In this document: one piece after another, positions 35,216-46,279 of the stretch
Layout of the letters: each line of letters opens with the position of its first letter
How positions within the stretch are numbered: position 1 is the stretch's first letter
DNA from: Bedellia somnulentella
Taxonomy: Eukaryota; Arthropoda; Insecta; Lepidoptera; Bedelliidae
Direction: 5' to 3'
Length of the DNA stretch: 64,000 bases
Assembly: GCA_963576735.1 (NCBI GenBank)
Contig: OY755191.1
Span: 6,787,608 to 6,851,607, forward strand
Program-made: the position numbers and the translations under genes
The notes under the pieces: model-generated
Told to the model about the DNA's origin: nothing
What the model saw: only the letters and a program-made list of their open reading frames with translations
Database searches by the model: none

Positions 35216-35350
35216 TTAGTATTTTGACCTCTTCCAGTTGTTTTCTTTTGGTCTGATAACGTGTATAAATCTCTTATTTCCATTTCAAACTTGGCACTTT
35301 ATTTCACACACATAATTATGTACTCGTGCGCAGCGCAGCCGCGTGGCTGC
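35216..35350. other. Internal leader between SINE-B and second PBS
   Basis: On the minus strand this follows the second PBS and would be 5' leader of the LTR element. It holds an AATAAA on the minus strand; no coding content. Confidence 0.45.
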
Positions 35351-35419
35351 ACTGGCAGGGTCGCCATGCAATGTAAGCAATAAGACACGTGTTGGTTGGT
35401 TGAATATAAGTTTATTACT
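35351..35419 (-). repeat. Second PBS and partial LTR
   Basis: On the minus strand 35419-35367 matches the last 53 bp of the LTR (agtaataaac to ttgca) and 35366-35351 is tggcgaccctgccagt, a second PBS. LTR similarity stops abruptly at 35419, exactly where the emc-derived segment starts. The element therefore has two LTR-PBS junctions bracketing emc. Confidence 0.85.
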
Positions 35420-35508
35420 ATAACTCGTTGAATTCGCACGAAACGCACGTCAACCGCGCTCGCGTAACTCTCTATTTTGTTAGTGCTCGTGTTCAGTGAC
35501 ACATTACG

Positions 35509-35943
35509 ATGAAAGCCATTACTGCAGTGTGCGCTACTGGCGCCTCAGTGCCGGCGATATCTGGCGGCCGAGTACAGCGTCACCGTGACGGGGAGAATGC
35601 AGAGGTCCAGATGTACCTTTCCAAACTCCAGGACCTGGTGCCGTTTATGCCGAAGAACAGGAAAATTTCCAAGCTGGAGGTTATTCAACATGTAATTGAT
35701 TACATCTGCAACCTGCAGACAGCTCTGGAGAACCACCCAGCTGTAGGTCAGTTTGACGCGGAGAGTGCGCTGGCCGCCGCTCCCATCGCCGTGCAGCCGG
35801 CCCAGAAACCGCGGAGGAGGCCGCTGGGACCTCGGCCTGCTCCCAACACCATCCTCCGCCGGTCGCCGTCGGAACACAGACTAACACATCCAATTCCGAC
35901 ACCAGAGAAGCAGAGCCATACTGGCAGGGTCGCCATGCAATGA
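35509..35943 (+). CDS. emc: Extramacrochaetae / Id-type HLH protein
   Basis: emc (Id family) is a helix-loop-helix protein without a DNA-binding basic region; it heterodimerises with bHLH activators (Daughterless and achaete-scute types in insects) in the nucleus and blocks them. The frame opens [16 protein letters not shown], keeps the RHRDGENAE segment, and has the HLH at residues about 30-68 with [18 protein letters not shown] and [15 protein letters not shown] proline-rich tail with [10 protein letters not shown] follows. The start at 35509 fits the conserved N-terminus. All 144 codons are open, with no introns or stops. The last eight codons (HTGRVAMQ) come from the retrotransposon PBS/LTR, so the native C-terminus is lost. 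GC content is far above the surroundings. It lies antisense inside the LTR element. It may be a captured, possibly expressed copy; it is less likely to be the native gene. Confidence 0.9.
   Translation: MKAITAVCATGASVPAISGGRVQRHRDGENAEVQMYLSKLQDLVPFMPKNRKISKLEVIQHVIDYICNLQTALENHPAVGQFDAESALAAAPIAVQPAQKPRRRPLGPRPAPNTILRRSPSEHRLTHPIPTPEKQSHTGRVAMQ
35920..35935 (-). promoter_or_regulatory. Primer-binding site next to 5' LTR
   Basis: tggcgaccctgccagt directly after the LTR end (..ttgca). From general knowledge it resembles the tRNA-Arg-type PBS of mdg1/412 elements; a tRNA comparison was not possible. The emc segment ends right beside it. Confidence 0.8.
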
Positions 35944-36047
35944 CGGAAATAAGACACGTTAAGATTACTGCTAAATACTTATGACTAACATACAATATAT
36001 ACGAGTAATAGCAAGAGGGGGACAAGATGCACTCGCACTACACTACA
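35936..36047 (-). repeat. 5' LTR (112 bp)
   Basis: Starts TGTAGTGTAGTGCGAGTGCA at 36047 and ends TGCA at 35936, with the outer TSD gaac at 36048-36051. Near-identical to the 3' LTR except for a roughly 17-bp deletion after acacgt and a few bases added near ataatatg; a recent insertion is implied. Confidence 0.9.
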
Positions 36048-36440
36048 GAACTTTCAGTAGGTAGTAGTGATCATTTCAGTTATTCTACAATGCGGCTATA
36101 AATGCTCGCTCGCGGTATTGTATCATAAAGTATTAAAAACAGAATAATCCATATAAAAACCATAAATATACTGATGAATATACTTCTTTATCTTTTCCTT
36201 TGATCACGGCTATAAATCCTTAAATATGGCGGCCAGAGGTTCTACTACAGAAATACCTCAACCGCTTTTGTAAATAGACTGAGAAAAGTAGAATAAAGAA
36301 TAGGTGATGGTAGGTCTCTACCTAAACCGACCCTCTATCAATAGCGCCCTTCCCCTAGTCACCTCTTACAACACCTAAAGGAAAATAGGTAGTGTTGCTA
36401 TTTTGAGCAGACACTCAGAGCAACAGTAATAATTTAAACA

Positions 36441-36693
36441 TTTACATACATACCTACGTATACTCACGGCTATAATTCCCTAGAAGGGGAAGTCAGAGCT
36501 TTGAAATAAGAAATTCCTCAGCCAGTTTTGGAAGTTATGAGAGGAAAATATTGTAAAATAAAGGTTTTTGGTGACGGGTCTCCAACCACATCGCCCAAAA
36601 ATCACTTTAAAAACCCCAATACCCTAAGCCACTTCTGACGAAAACACCCACGAGAAGTAGTGCTATTCTAAGCCTGAGACTACACTACACAGC
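36441..36693 (-). mobile_element. SINE-A copy, minus strand
   Basis: Reverse orientation: (ACAT)n then tatactcacggctataattc at the left, and tgctattctaagcctgagac at the right (its 5' end). Confidence 0.82.
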
Positions 36694-36718
36694 TATATTA
36701 CTAGAGTATATAAATATA

Positions 36719-36967
36719 GCCGTGTTGTGTCGGCTTAGAATAACACTACCCCATTTCTACCCGTGGGTGATCGTAAGAGGCGACTAAGGGTATAGGGGCT
36801 TATTAAGTGATTTTTGGGCGATGTGGTTGGAGACCCGTCACCAAAAACATTTATTATTACCATCTTTTCCCCAATCAACTTTCCAAAAGTGGCTGAGGAA
36901 TTTTTCATTCCAAAGCTCTGGCTACCCCGTTAAGGGATTCATAGCCGTGAGTATGTATGTATATATG
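36719..36967 (+). mobile_element. SINE-A copy
   Basis: gccgtgttgtgtcggcttag to gccgtgagtatgtatgtata. Lies 25 bp from the previous copy in opposite orientation, giving a potential long hairpin in any read-through RNA. Confidence 0.82.
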
Positions 36968-37797
36968 TAGATAAATAAAATATTTCTGTAGTTTTGTCTG
37001 TTGGGACAGTTTACTAATACGAGATGTAATGAAATTAAATTGATCTTCGTTGAATCGTGGTTTACTATAAGTAATTAAATAATTCATCCGTTAAGTAAAG
37101 AATTAATCATGATCGAGCTTAGATAAAGCTCGGCCATATATAGAAAATAGAATATAAAAGCTTCTATTCTGTCTATGTATTGAATAAAAGAAGGAAAAAT
37201 AAAAATGGATAACAAGAGTATTAAATTAAATCACAAAAAACACACACCCATTTACGCGGGTACGTAATAGTGCCGTATAGCCAAATGAAAGGAAAGAAAA
37301 TTCCAAGATTATAAGTTTCTTTGTACAAGAAATATAGCAAATAACAGTCTGATGTCGAGTTTGTAAATAATTTAATTTCCTCAAGATGCGCCGCCAGTGA
37401 AAATAAATTTCCATCTTTTTCGAATTTTCGTAGCGTTATTATATTACTTACAATAACACTTCGGTACATTTCGCCTGTAAAGTCATCTGAGATTGGAATC
37501 AAGTATAGCTATTCAATAACTTCACAAAACAATGCGACCGTGCGTTTCTTCTTTGCATATTTTTGTTTACACTTTCAATACTGATTTGGTTCTAACAAAG
37601 AACTTTCAGTTTTTTTTTAAAACAAATGAGACAGACTGATACAGTTTGCAGATGTCCCTAGATCACAAGGTTCCTAACAGTATTATGTGTGAATCAGCAA
37701 AGTATAAACAATTCCATTACAGGTTCATAAAATAATTGAGGTCAAGAATAATTTTACTTTTCTACTGCATTTACTACATTTATTTTACTTTTCTTTT

Positions 37798-38041
37798 GCC
37801 GTGTAGTGTCGGTTTAGAATAGCACTACCCCATTTCTTCCGGTGGGTGTACGTAAGAGGCGACTAACGGTATGGGGCTATTAAGGGATTTTTGCGATGCG
37901 GTTGGAGACCCATCACCATCAACCTTTATTTTTACTATCTTTTCCTCACTCAAATTTCCAAAAGTGGCTGAGGAATTTCTAATTCTTTAGCTCTGGCTAC
38001 CCCTTCCTGGGATTTATAGCCGTGAGTATATGTATGTATGT
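37798..38041 (+). mobile_element. SINE-A copy
   Basis: Well-kept copy ending tatagccgtgagtatatgta plus (TATG)n. Confidence 0.85.
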
Positions 38042-38834
38042 ACTGCATTGTAGTTACTGATACATTGTGTTGTTATATGATGATCATCTGAAGCTCATTG
38101 GGACTAACGTGTTACTTAAGGGCAAAGGTTTAATCCTGAATTGAAAGTTCATCCCCGAAACCCAAATTATGTGTAAAAATTTACAGGATGATAAAAGGCT
38201 TCAGTACACAAAACATGACGAAGTTCATCAAAGTGAATGCGAAGAAAAAGTACTTAAGATACCTTTCAGCGTGAAAAATACGATATTCCATTATAAATAA
38301 TTTCTAAACCATTAGAAAGAGGTGTAAAGGAGTGTATGTGAGGCGGCTACGGTCATGTTCTACCGCATTATTGGCTGTAGTGTCAGGCTGTGACGAGGCT
38401 GGCGATGGACGGAAACGGTAATATCCCTGTAAATGTCGGCAATACACACGTAAACGATTTGCGAGTCGGAGCGATACGGCTTATGTAATACGATCTATTT
38501 ATTACTGATACGCTCTTTATTGAAACTTTTTGAAGGATGTATTAGTGGGAATTTTGTTTCAATATCGAGTAATAATCTGTCGAGAGGTGAACAAAAGAAT
38601 AAGTGCTCCTTGTAACTTAATCTAATGACTATTCATGCCTAAAACCAACGGGATGTAGAATGTTACTCTATATTACTTACTCGCCTCTTTTTTTAAATTA
38701 TCATGTATTACAAAATTAAACTATATAGATTTTATAATGTTAAATGTCTATCTTGTTTTCTCCGTGTCTTCTTGTGGTTTTAATGAGAAAAAAAGGGGGA
38801 TAATTGAGCCGGTATCAACGTTTTTATACAAAAA

Positions 38835-38885
38835 CTAGTGGTCCGCCCCGGCTAGCCCCGGCTCCGCACTGATGGTGTTAAATAT
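38835..38885 (-). mobile_element. Helitron 3' end, minus strand
   Basis: actagtggtccgccccggct read on the complement ends in CTAG before T and has the GC-rich stem expected of Helitron 3' termini. The 5' part is missing or not recognisable. Confidence 0.65.
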
Positions 38886-38899
38886 TTTTACTGTTTACC

Positions 38900-39035
38900 A
38901 CCTAGGATATTTAGCGTGATGATTTGAAATTCCCCAAATTAGTTCCAAAAGTTTCTATGAAATTTTTAATTCTGAAGCTCTGGCTACCCTTTTATGGGAT
39001 TTAAAGCCGTCAGTATATGTATGTAGGTATGTTAA
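38900..39035 (+). mobile_element. SINE-A remnant (3' half)
   Basis: gaagctctggctaccctttt and gggatttaaagccgtcagta, then (ATGT)n. Much diverged. Confidence 0.65.
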
Positions 39036-39531
39036 TGAATTGCTGTATTTACTGTTTATAATATTGCTACAAATTGATGCGCAAAACCGGAGATTTTGAT
39101 ATTAAATAAATATTTTTTTGACATTGTATTCCAATAAAGATATTTCAACTAGTTTAACTATGTGATGAAGTGATGACTAATTAAAAAGCATCAATAGGCT
39201 AACAAATTTTTGCAAGAGAAAAATCTCAATGCATGGTATACCTATGTACATAACAAATGTGAACGAGATGTGGCACCTATCGATACACAATTATTATGAG
39301 TGAGTTAATAAATGATTTATTGAACCAATGTATGTAACATAAAAATATTTCATCTTATAATTTAATAGGTTTCCAAAAGACGAAATATAAAAAAATGGAG
39401 TGCTGCTTGTAAGAGGTATTTAATTTTGGCGAAAATAAAATACCCTTTTATAGCTGACAGAGCTTTAAAATGTTGGTTCCATTTGCTACAACTTACAGAT
39501 GTGTAAAGGGTTTCTCAACTCTTGTAACATT
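39036..39531. other. AT-rich, nothing recognised
   Basis: No repeat end or coding region found. Confidence 0.4.
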
Positions 39532-40164
39532 AAAAACCGGCCAAGTGCGAGTCGGATCGCGCACTAAGGGTTCCGTACTATCATATATATAGAAAATCCC
39601 GTTTGTGTGAAAATCATGGGAGCCAAATTAGGTAAATAATTTGATTTATGACGTTTAAAAATAGAACTACGGGCTAGATCTCATTCAAACCAATTTTCGT
39701 TAGTAGTTTGTATAGTAATACACATCATATATTTTTTTCAGTATTATCATGCCCATATTTTAGAAGTTACGGGGGGGGGACACACATTTTAGCACTTTGA
39801 AAAAGTCTCTCGCGCAAACTATTCAGTTTTGAAAAAAATGATATAAGAAACCTCAACATCATTTTCAAATACCTTTTGATAGATACCCCACACGTATAGG
39901 TTTGATGAAAAAAAAAATTTTGAGTTTCAGTTCTATGTATGGAGAACCCTAAAAATTTTGGTTTTTTTTTCAGATTTTATTTTAAAATCTTAATGCGGTT
40001 TACAGAATACATCTACGCACCAATTTCCAATAATGTAGTTCTTATAGTTTCGGAATAAACTGGCTGTGACATACGGACGGACGGACGGACGGACGGACAG
40101 ACAGACAGACATGACGAATCTATAAGGGTCCCGTTTTTGCCATTTGGCTACGGAACCCTAAAAA
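39532..40164. mobile_element. Dispersed repeat with (GGAC)n(AGAC)n
   Basis: Begins ccggccaagtgcgagtcgg and aagggttccgtac, and ends ggctacggaaccctaaaaa, so the outer parts are inverted (ggttccgta / tacggaacc). An internal (GGAC)n(AGAC)n run is at 40075-40110. I know similar sequences as common lepidopteran interspersed repeats; class uncertain. Non-coding. Confidence 0.7.
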
Positions 40165-41255
40165 CGAAACCCAGAAACCGTCTGAATGTTTAGAATGACA
40201 TGAAATGCGCGTTGAATGAAACCGAACCTAATATTGTCAAACTTGCAAATGAAAAATTAAGATAATTGTACAATTTCTCACATAATAAACATAATTTCGT
40301 TTGAATTTGTGTGGTTCAAGTATTAAAAAATAGCTAGGGGTTAACTCAATTCCCATTCTTGTTTACAGGGGTAGTGACATTGAAAAGGTTAGAAACCACT
40401 GCTCTAAAGTGATAGTATGTATAGTAAAGACGCGCGCTATATTCCTTAATTTTGAAACATGCACCACCATTATTTCGTAAACAGTTATTTTTAATATACT
40501 TTCACATTACCTATACCTTACTTAATTACATTGTGGAATAAATAAATAAATAAACGATAATACCTTTTTTATTTGATTCAATCATAGTAGTAGATTGTCC
40601 AATCACTCATTCATTCAAATTTATCGATGTCGATAAATTATTAAGGGATCCGTAGCCCTTTTATTTTCTATGTGATTCCAAATGTTTATTTGTCGCGTAC
40701 AGGAATTTTGAGTGAGTATGTATGAAAACAAGTGTGTCCTTGTTTTTTTATGCTTGTAGTGCCTGTAAAGATGAAAATTATTTTTACTTCTGTCTCCGTC
40801 CCTGTACCGTCGTCTCCCTCGCCCTTCGCAAAAATTGGCAGAAACAAATGTTTTGATATCTCGATGAAGGCGCGTCCCGTCCTAGTTGGTCTGAGTCTCA
40901 GACCTACCAAATGAATACGCAAAATTCATACAATATAATTTCAATTATCATTATTCATACATATTCGCATAGTGGAATGTGAAAAAGAGGGAATAGTGCT
41001 TCCTATAATTCTAAGCTAACACAAAAGCAAAAAAAACAGTGAAGTGATTCGAGCTGATTCGAACTAGGGTATCCCGTTCGATTGCTGTGTGTTGACTTCA
41101 ATTTTTTGATAAGCTATGTATCTTGTAGTCATACTATTGACAAACAATCAAATGGAAATTTATTTTAATGAAAATGGATGAAAACCTTATTATTTCCAAA
41201 AGGACTATTAATAAAGTCGTTCGATGAAAATCTGAATCGTGTAAATATGGGAAGC
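40165..41255. other. Unassigned; open frames on both strands at 40686-40922
   Basis: 40540-40556 is an (AAAT)n run like a LINE tail. 40730-40920 is GC-richer and open on both strands (GLRLRPTRTGRAFIE on minus), but I recognise no protein; overlapping frames in a single copy are weak evidence. Probably a dispersed repeat. Confidence 0.4.
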
Positions 41256-41259
41256 CATA

Positions 41260-41445
41260 TAAAAGTTATGTTTTTTTTTATGCTCCTGTGGGAACCCTTG
41301 CGAAATCCGGGATAAATGATATCCTATATCTTGGCCAGGCGTATAAGCTACATTCATATCAAATTTGATCAAGATCCGTCAGGTAGAATTAACGTGATGA
41401 CCGGACAAACAGACAGACAGACAGTCATTTTTTTAAAAAGCGCAG
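41260..41445 (+). repeat. Dispersed repeat with (AGAC)n
   Basis: ctcctgtgggaacccttgcg, then a segment around caaatttgatcaagatccgt, ending near acagacagacagac. Resembles 3' parts of common lepidopteran interspersed repeats; class uncertain. Confidence 0.5.
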
Positions 41446-42600
41446 TTGTGGCTTCAGTATCGAAATTTAAAATATTCAACCGGTTTTTATTGTTTTTTCT
41501 TCAATTCACAGTTTTGACCTCGGTACAGTCTTATTATAGTATAGATAGATAGATGAGCAAAAGAAACTAAGACAGAATCGATGGCTCAACAAAGTAGTTT
41601 GTTCGTAATTACCGCGGAGCTGATAAGTGCAGCGCAGATAATCGCCGACCGAAACTCACATTAATCATTGTTTGCTAAATAACTTTTCCGTTTCGGTCCA
41701 AATACTTTGCTTCCGGATGAAATGGTTCGAGCTATTGTTCAGTCAGATATTTTTACGCGAACCTTTGTTTTGTGCAAACCACTAGACCAACCGCTATGCA
41801 CTACTTTTCCCTTTTCGTTTAGTGTCAAAAATAACAAAATTCAAAATTATTGACTCATCCCTTTACGTTTTGTTTGTCATTCAACTTATCTTGGCTGTTT
41901 CGCCGATGTTGATCAAATTGGTGTTTTAAGACCAGCTAAAATTAAAAAAATATGTTTAATGAGTCATGGGAACATCAATGAGGGCGTGAGTGTTAAACAA
42001 TGGTAAAAAATATGAAAAAGTTCCGAATCTGTAATGGCAGCGTGTCGTGTGTGTAAATACCAACCTTGTTATTGTTTGATTCCCAAAATGTTACAGAAGA
42101 AATAAATCAATAGTTATACTATCAAAACTATTTTACCATAGTAATTAAAAATATAGATAGCATCCTCTTCGTTTTAGAAATAGGTTATAATTATAAATAT
42201 CAATTTCTCTACTAGATGCCGATAGCCAATAAAAATGTTGAAAGTTCGTGACCCAGCTCCGTTTTCATTGTGCAGCCTGATTGCTGTCGGCTCCACTCCA
42301 GAAAGGTTATAGCACAAAAACTGCATATTGCTATTTCGGTGACACTGCTCCGGACTGTATGACTTTAATAGATCAGCCTATCAATTTTTATCAGCTTTTT
42401 ACTGTCGCTGTAAATCGACGGGTCGTGTGCCAATATATTATTTTTGACAAGTTTAATTCTGCAGTTGAGCTTGAGGCTGGACAGTGAGTGGCGTACTTTA
42501 ATAATTTAATTGGATTTAATGGAAGCAGATGCAAAAGTACTAAGTACAATAAAGACCCAGCTGTTCCTTAACCGATTCCAAAAAAGTTTTACGAAAGTAT
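41446..42600. other. Unassigned stretch
   Basis: No recognised gene. The open frame at 42281-42487 has no motif known to me and is probably Helitron cargo or chance. Confidence 0.4.
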
Positions 42601-42706
42601 TTAAACCTTCAGCTGTAACATAAATCATATATCCTCACGCTCAATATCATAGAGATTTAGCAGTGAAAAACAACACCATCTTTTCAAACCCGGGGCAGAC
42701 CACTAG
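42601..42706 (+). mobile_element. Helitron 3' end
   Basis: Ends in acccggggcagaccactag (CTAG 42703-42706, then T) with a GC-rich stem before it. The 5' end was not located. Confidence 0.6.
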
Positions 42707-43002
42707 TATAATTATAAATAGGCGATTAATTAGAAACAGATTCCGCACAACAGGGCTCCTATATTAAGTATAGTAAGCCAAGCATGTCCATCCGTCGTAT
42801 TTCTGTATTGTGTGTTGCTAGCTCGAGCGAACCGCTTTACATTTGATGTCACATCACTTGACGTGAGTTACTCCGACCCAGCCTGCCTCTGATCTTCTCA
42901 AGCGTTCGTTATTAACATTGAATAGTTAAGGTTCTTGGTTATATGTTGCTCTTGAACGGGGTATTTCTATTTGTGTTTGCTTTCGAGTCTAGTAACATGT
43001 GA

Positions 43003-43170
43003 TGATACAGTGGGTAGAACATCGCTTATCGTGCAGACGATGAGGGTGAGGGTTCAAATCTTGGGTCGGGCCTACACCAATTTGTATTTTCTGAAGATAT
43101 GTGTGTGGTTAATTTAGCATGGTTGTTAACGGTGAAGGAAACCCGCATGGCTAAGTTGTACTTAATCAGC
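43003..43170 (+). mobile_element. SINE-B head, 3' truncated
   Basis: tRNA-like head (gatacagtgggtagaacatc, agggttcaaatctt) and cgggcctacaccaatttgta. The body stops after gctaagttgtacttaatcag. No tail is present, unusual for a LINE-mobilised SINE, so a later deletion is likely. Confidence 0.78.
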
Positions 43171-44221
43171 ACTTATCTCCGATATAGTTTTTTTATGCAA
43201 ATGCACAAAAATTGGTATGCAAAGTTTTCAAAAGTGGTGCTGATTACGAAACCATTTCGAGGTATTATGTTTATAAACAATATTTCCTTGTAACGAAATC
43301 AAATAAAGCTATGGTCACTTTTATTTTACCAAAAAACTGTTATGGACCTTCAATGCCAATTCAAAGACATTCATTTTTGCAATGTATTGATAAGATAACG
43401 AAAATCATAGGTTTATTTATTATAATATCGTCATCAAGTCAGTTGAAATCACAAATTCGTGACAACTTTACAATAAGTCATTTTGAATGAAAATTATTTA
43501 AAATAGTAGATTATTTTTGCGTTTGCTGTCGAATAAATATATTTAATAAATAACAAAAAAACTTTGCATACCGAATGCCGTCATTCACATATAGTTACGG
43601 AACAGTCATTTCTCAGCAACAGAATTTTTGAAAATATTTTGCTGCTCGAGAGGTTTTCTCAAAATAGATAGATGACAACCTTTAACACAAAGGCATAATA
43701 TCAAATAGAAAACCGGCTATAGCCATTCAAATAAGAAGAGCGTACAAGTATAGTAAGTGGTTAGGAGCAGTAGTACAAGAACAAGTAGATTCGTTTGCAA
43801 GTTGTCTCTGGCTGGTTGGTAAGAGACAAAAGCAACTTGTCACGGAGCCGAGCTTCTCTAACTTGTCCTAACTTGGAACTTTAAGTTAGACCTCTTGCAC
43901 TTCAACTTCAGACAAAATTTCAAATCTAATACACCAATAGGAATATTCTAACTGTGTTTGAAATTTTCCTGCAGTTCTAAGAAAAAGAATAATGCTTTAT
44001 GTTTTAAATATATTGATTAACTTACCAATCATATTGAATAAAATATGTATTACTGAGATAAATTGGCGGTGAACTGTAAGTACTATTAAAGTCCCTTAAA
44101 GCCTTAAATTATTGCCATTGTGTCTTCATCGGATGGTCGAGTTAATTTATTAATTTAAACAATAAATATTTTTAATATACATTGATAGGGTCACATAAGT
44201 ACTTGTTGGGTTAGCTTATGA
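43171..44221. other. AT-rich, no gene recognised
   Basis: Open frames at 43099-43293 and 43212-43490 overlap in different frames, start in SINE sequence, and match nothing known to me. Confidence 0.45.
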
Positions 44222-44332
44222 CGTAACAACTGAAAAGAAAAGGGAAAAAATAAATTAATTACCGATCTTACAACTTTTTATAATAGAATAACTGCGATAT
44301 TTACATGTATTTTTTTAAATTCATGTTTATGT
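44222..44332. repeat. Partial P1 block
   Basis: Matches 1622-1735 closely (taacaactgaaaagaaaagg, accgatcttacaacttttta), but the rest of P1 is absent here and resumes at 46700. Confidence 0.75.
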
Positions 44333-46108
44333 AAGAATCTTAATAGAGATTATCAGATAGGCCTATATGGATTATTGTGTTTATTTCAATTGAATTGAAT
44401 AAATAAAATTTGTCCACCAACTAACCATTAACAATTTAATAGGAAACCTTTACCCATCGAATAGCAAAGAGAAGCTATAAACTTCACAGCACAATACAAT
44501 AATTTCTAAATTCTTACAACTTTTCTCCTCTTACAAGAATTTCATTTTAAAGCGTAAGACGTGTCTGTGAAAGCATTTCTAAAACTTTAGCGTCAGGAAA
44601 TAAAATACTGGTCAGTTTATTTGACGTTCAAATGCTTTTGGTATTGTAGCTGTTACATTTTGCAAAAAATATTTTATGTAAATAAATGATTTCAGATTTA
44701 AAATCGGTTTTATTACATTGGAAAATATCAGACAGATATGCAAGTCTGCAAAAAAGTCACAATTTATACTTAGTTAATTGTAATAAAGATTGCTTTGTAG
44801 AATTGCGCCCCAGGGCTGCTGTAACCTTGACAGAAAATGATGTCACAAGTTCATAAAGGGGAATAATAAAACAAGTAAATAAAACATTGCTACTGATGTT
44901 GAGATTATCTTTTAATAACTTGAACGGAAGTGAAGGAAATAAGCTGGCAATAAATGTAAGTTCATTTATAGAATCCAGAATAAGTTCACAAAAACTGGTT
45001 TATGACTTCTGAATAATCCATTTTGAATATTAAAATTGTCCTTCTATATTTCAAGCTACGTCCGAAAGTAATTCATTGTTTTAAGTTTAAAAAAATAACT
45101 ATCTTTTGTTTCATTTTATTTTTTTATGTTTTATTTGACTGAGCACTGTTTTATGTTAAATTTTATTTTAAATTTGTATGCCTAAAAATGGCTTTCCATA
45201 AGAGAAACTTTACCCATGTATGCTACCAACAACTTGCATATAACTTTACTTATGGAATCAAATAAATATTATTCTATTCTACTTACATATCGTGTCCTAG
45301 GCGTGCGAGTGGTGACTTGCAAAATCTTCATTATAGAGTTGCTTAAAAAGTTAAGTCTTTTCATAAATTCAGTACTTACCATGTTTCATAGTAGGTAATA
45401 AATAGACACTGAATGCTTCGACCAAGTTTTTCTGCAATCGGAACACGTACTTTGTCTTTTAAGTATGTGAACAATTCATATAGCGTAAACACTTTAATTA
45501 GGTAATTTATATATTACTCTCACTTCGGTCATTTGCAATTACATCAACAGCAAAACATGTAACTACGTGAACGTAACCTTGATTCGACTAACCGTCAACA
45601 AAACAATCAACGTGAGCTATCTAGAGGGCAGGATAGAAACAAAAAAACTCATCGAGTGTCCCTTTCTCCGTCTCAGTCGCACTCGCCACGCACTCGATGC
45701 CTGCGTATGAGTAGAGAAAAGGATAGTATGATTCATCGTTGATCGTCAAAGATGGCAGGCAGAGCGAGTCGGCAGCGGCCAACATCGCGGCGTTCGGAAG
45801 TCCAAGTAACTACATAATCTAACAAGAAATTACCTACTTAAATAATCGAGAGTTCATTAAAACATGAACATGCAATGTAACCTACATATTTATTTTTGCT
45901 TTAAGAAAAATCCTAATCACTTTTCTGCTGGAGTGTACCTGGACAGAAATGTATGTGAAAGTTAATGCTTTTTATTTAGATACTTGGGCTTAATAAATCG
46001 GATGGAAATAATTATAGTCCGGAAGCACTATTTCCGCACTATTTTTTGACATAATTTTCAACCGAATAGCTGCAGACATTAAGGAGATATTTGAGGTGAT
46101 CAAAACCT
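44333..46108. other. Unassigned stretch with a GC-rich island
   Basis: Mostly AT-rich. 45640-45815 is GC-richer (ccctttctccgtctcagtcg, atggcaggcagagcgagtcg) and could be a first exon/promoter or part of a dispersed repeat. Not enough signal to call a gene. Confidence 0.4.
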
Positions 46109-46274
46109 CAAGCCATAATCCTCATCAGGAAATCTTAATAACTCCGGAACCAATGAACGGTTCCTTCTGGGAATTGGCATAACGTGAGCACTATTTATGC
46201 ACTATTTTCTGAAACCTTAACCTATACTCTAGGCCGCACCGTTTGTTTGCTGCAGAGATGAGGATTATGGCTTG
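46109..46274. mobile_element. MITE, first of a pair (166 bp)
   Basis: Perfect 18-bp terminal inverted repeats caagccataatcctcatc / gatgaggattatggcttg, with aacct on both sides (46104-46108 and 46275-46279). The interior has repeated gcactatttatgcacta motifs. No coding capacity. Confidence 0.82.
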
Positions 46275-46279
46275 AACCT

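Larger units (their letters stand above)
32437..36047 (-). mobile_element. Non-autonomous LTR retrotransposon carrying emc
   Basis: A 3.6-kb element on the minus strand, flanked by the 4-bp duplication gaac (32433-32436 and 36048-36051). Copy A near 12535-12545 shows the empty site. Order on the minus strand: 5' LTR (36047-35936), PBS (35935-35920), antisense emc, a second partial LTR plus PBS (35419-35351), about 2.8 kb without coding content that includes two SINE-B insertions, PPT (32573-32562) and 3' LTR (32561-32437). LTRs start TGTAGTGTAGTG and end TGCA. There is no gag or pol, so it must rely on a relative. A 4-bp TSD and a PBS like that of mdg1/412 suggest a gypsy-type relative, which is inference. 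Confidence 0.88.
36048..38640. repeat. Block P6, copy B, right part
   Basis: Continues the match to 12545-14460 (atgcggctataa, tacctcaaccgcttttgtaa, cgatttgcgagtc). Carries three SINE-A insertions absent from copy A. No conserved reading frame. Confidence 0.8.

Noticed and set aside
35509..36047. emc as an ordinary native gene at its home locus
   Set aside because: Not excluded, but disfavoured: LTR, PBS and target duplication enclose it, the native C-terminus is replaced by PBS/LTR sequence, and no neighbouring host genes are present.
40686..40922. Overlapping open frames on both strands
   Set aside because: Both strands open over the same GC-richer patch with no recognised domain; more likely a repeat than two genes.
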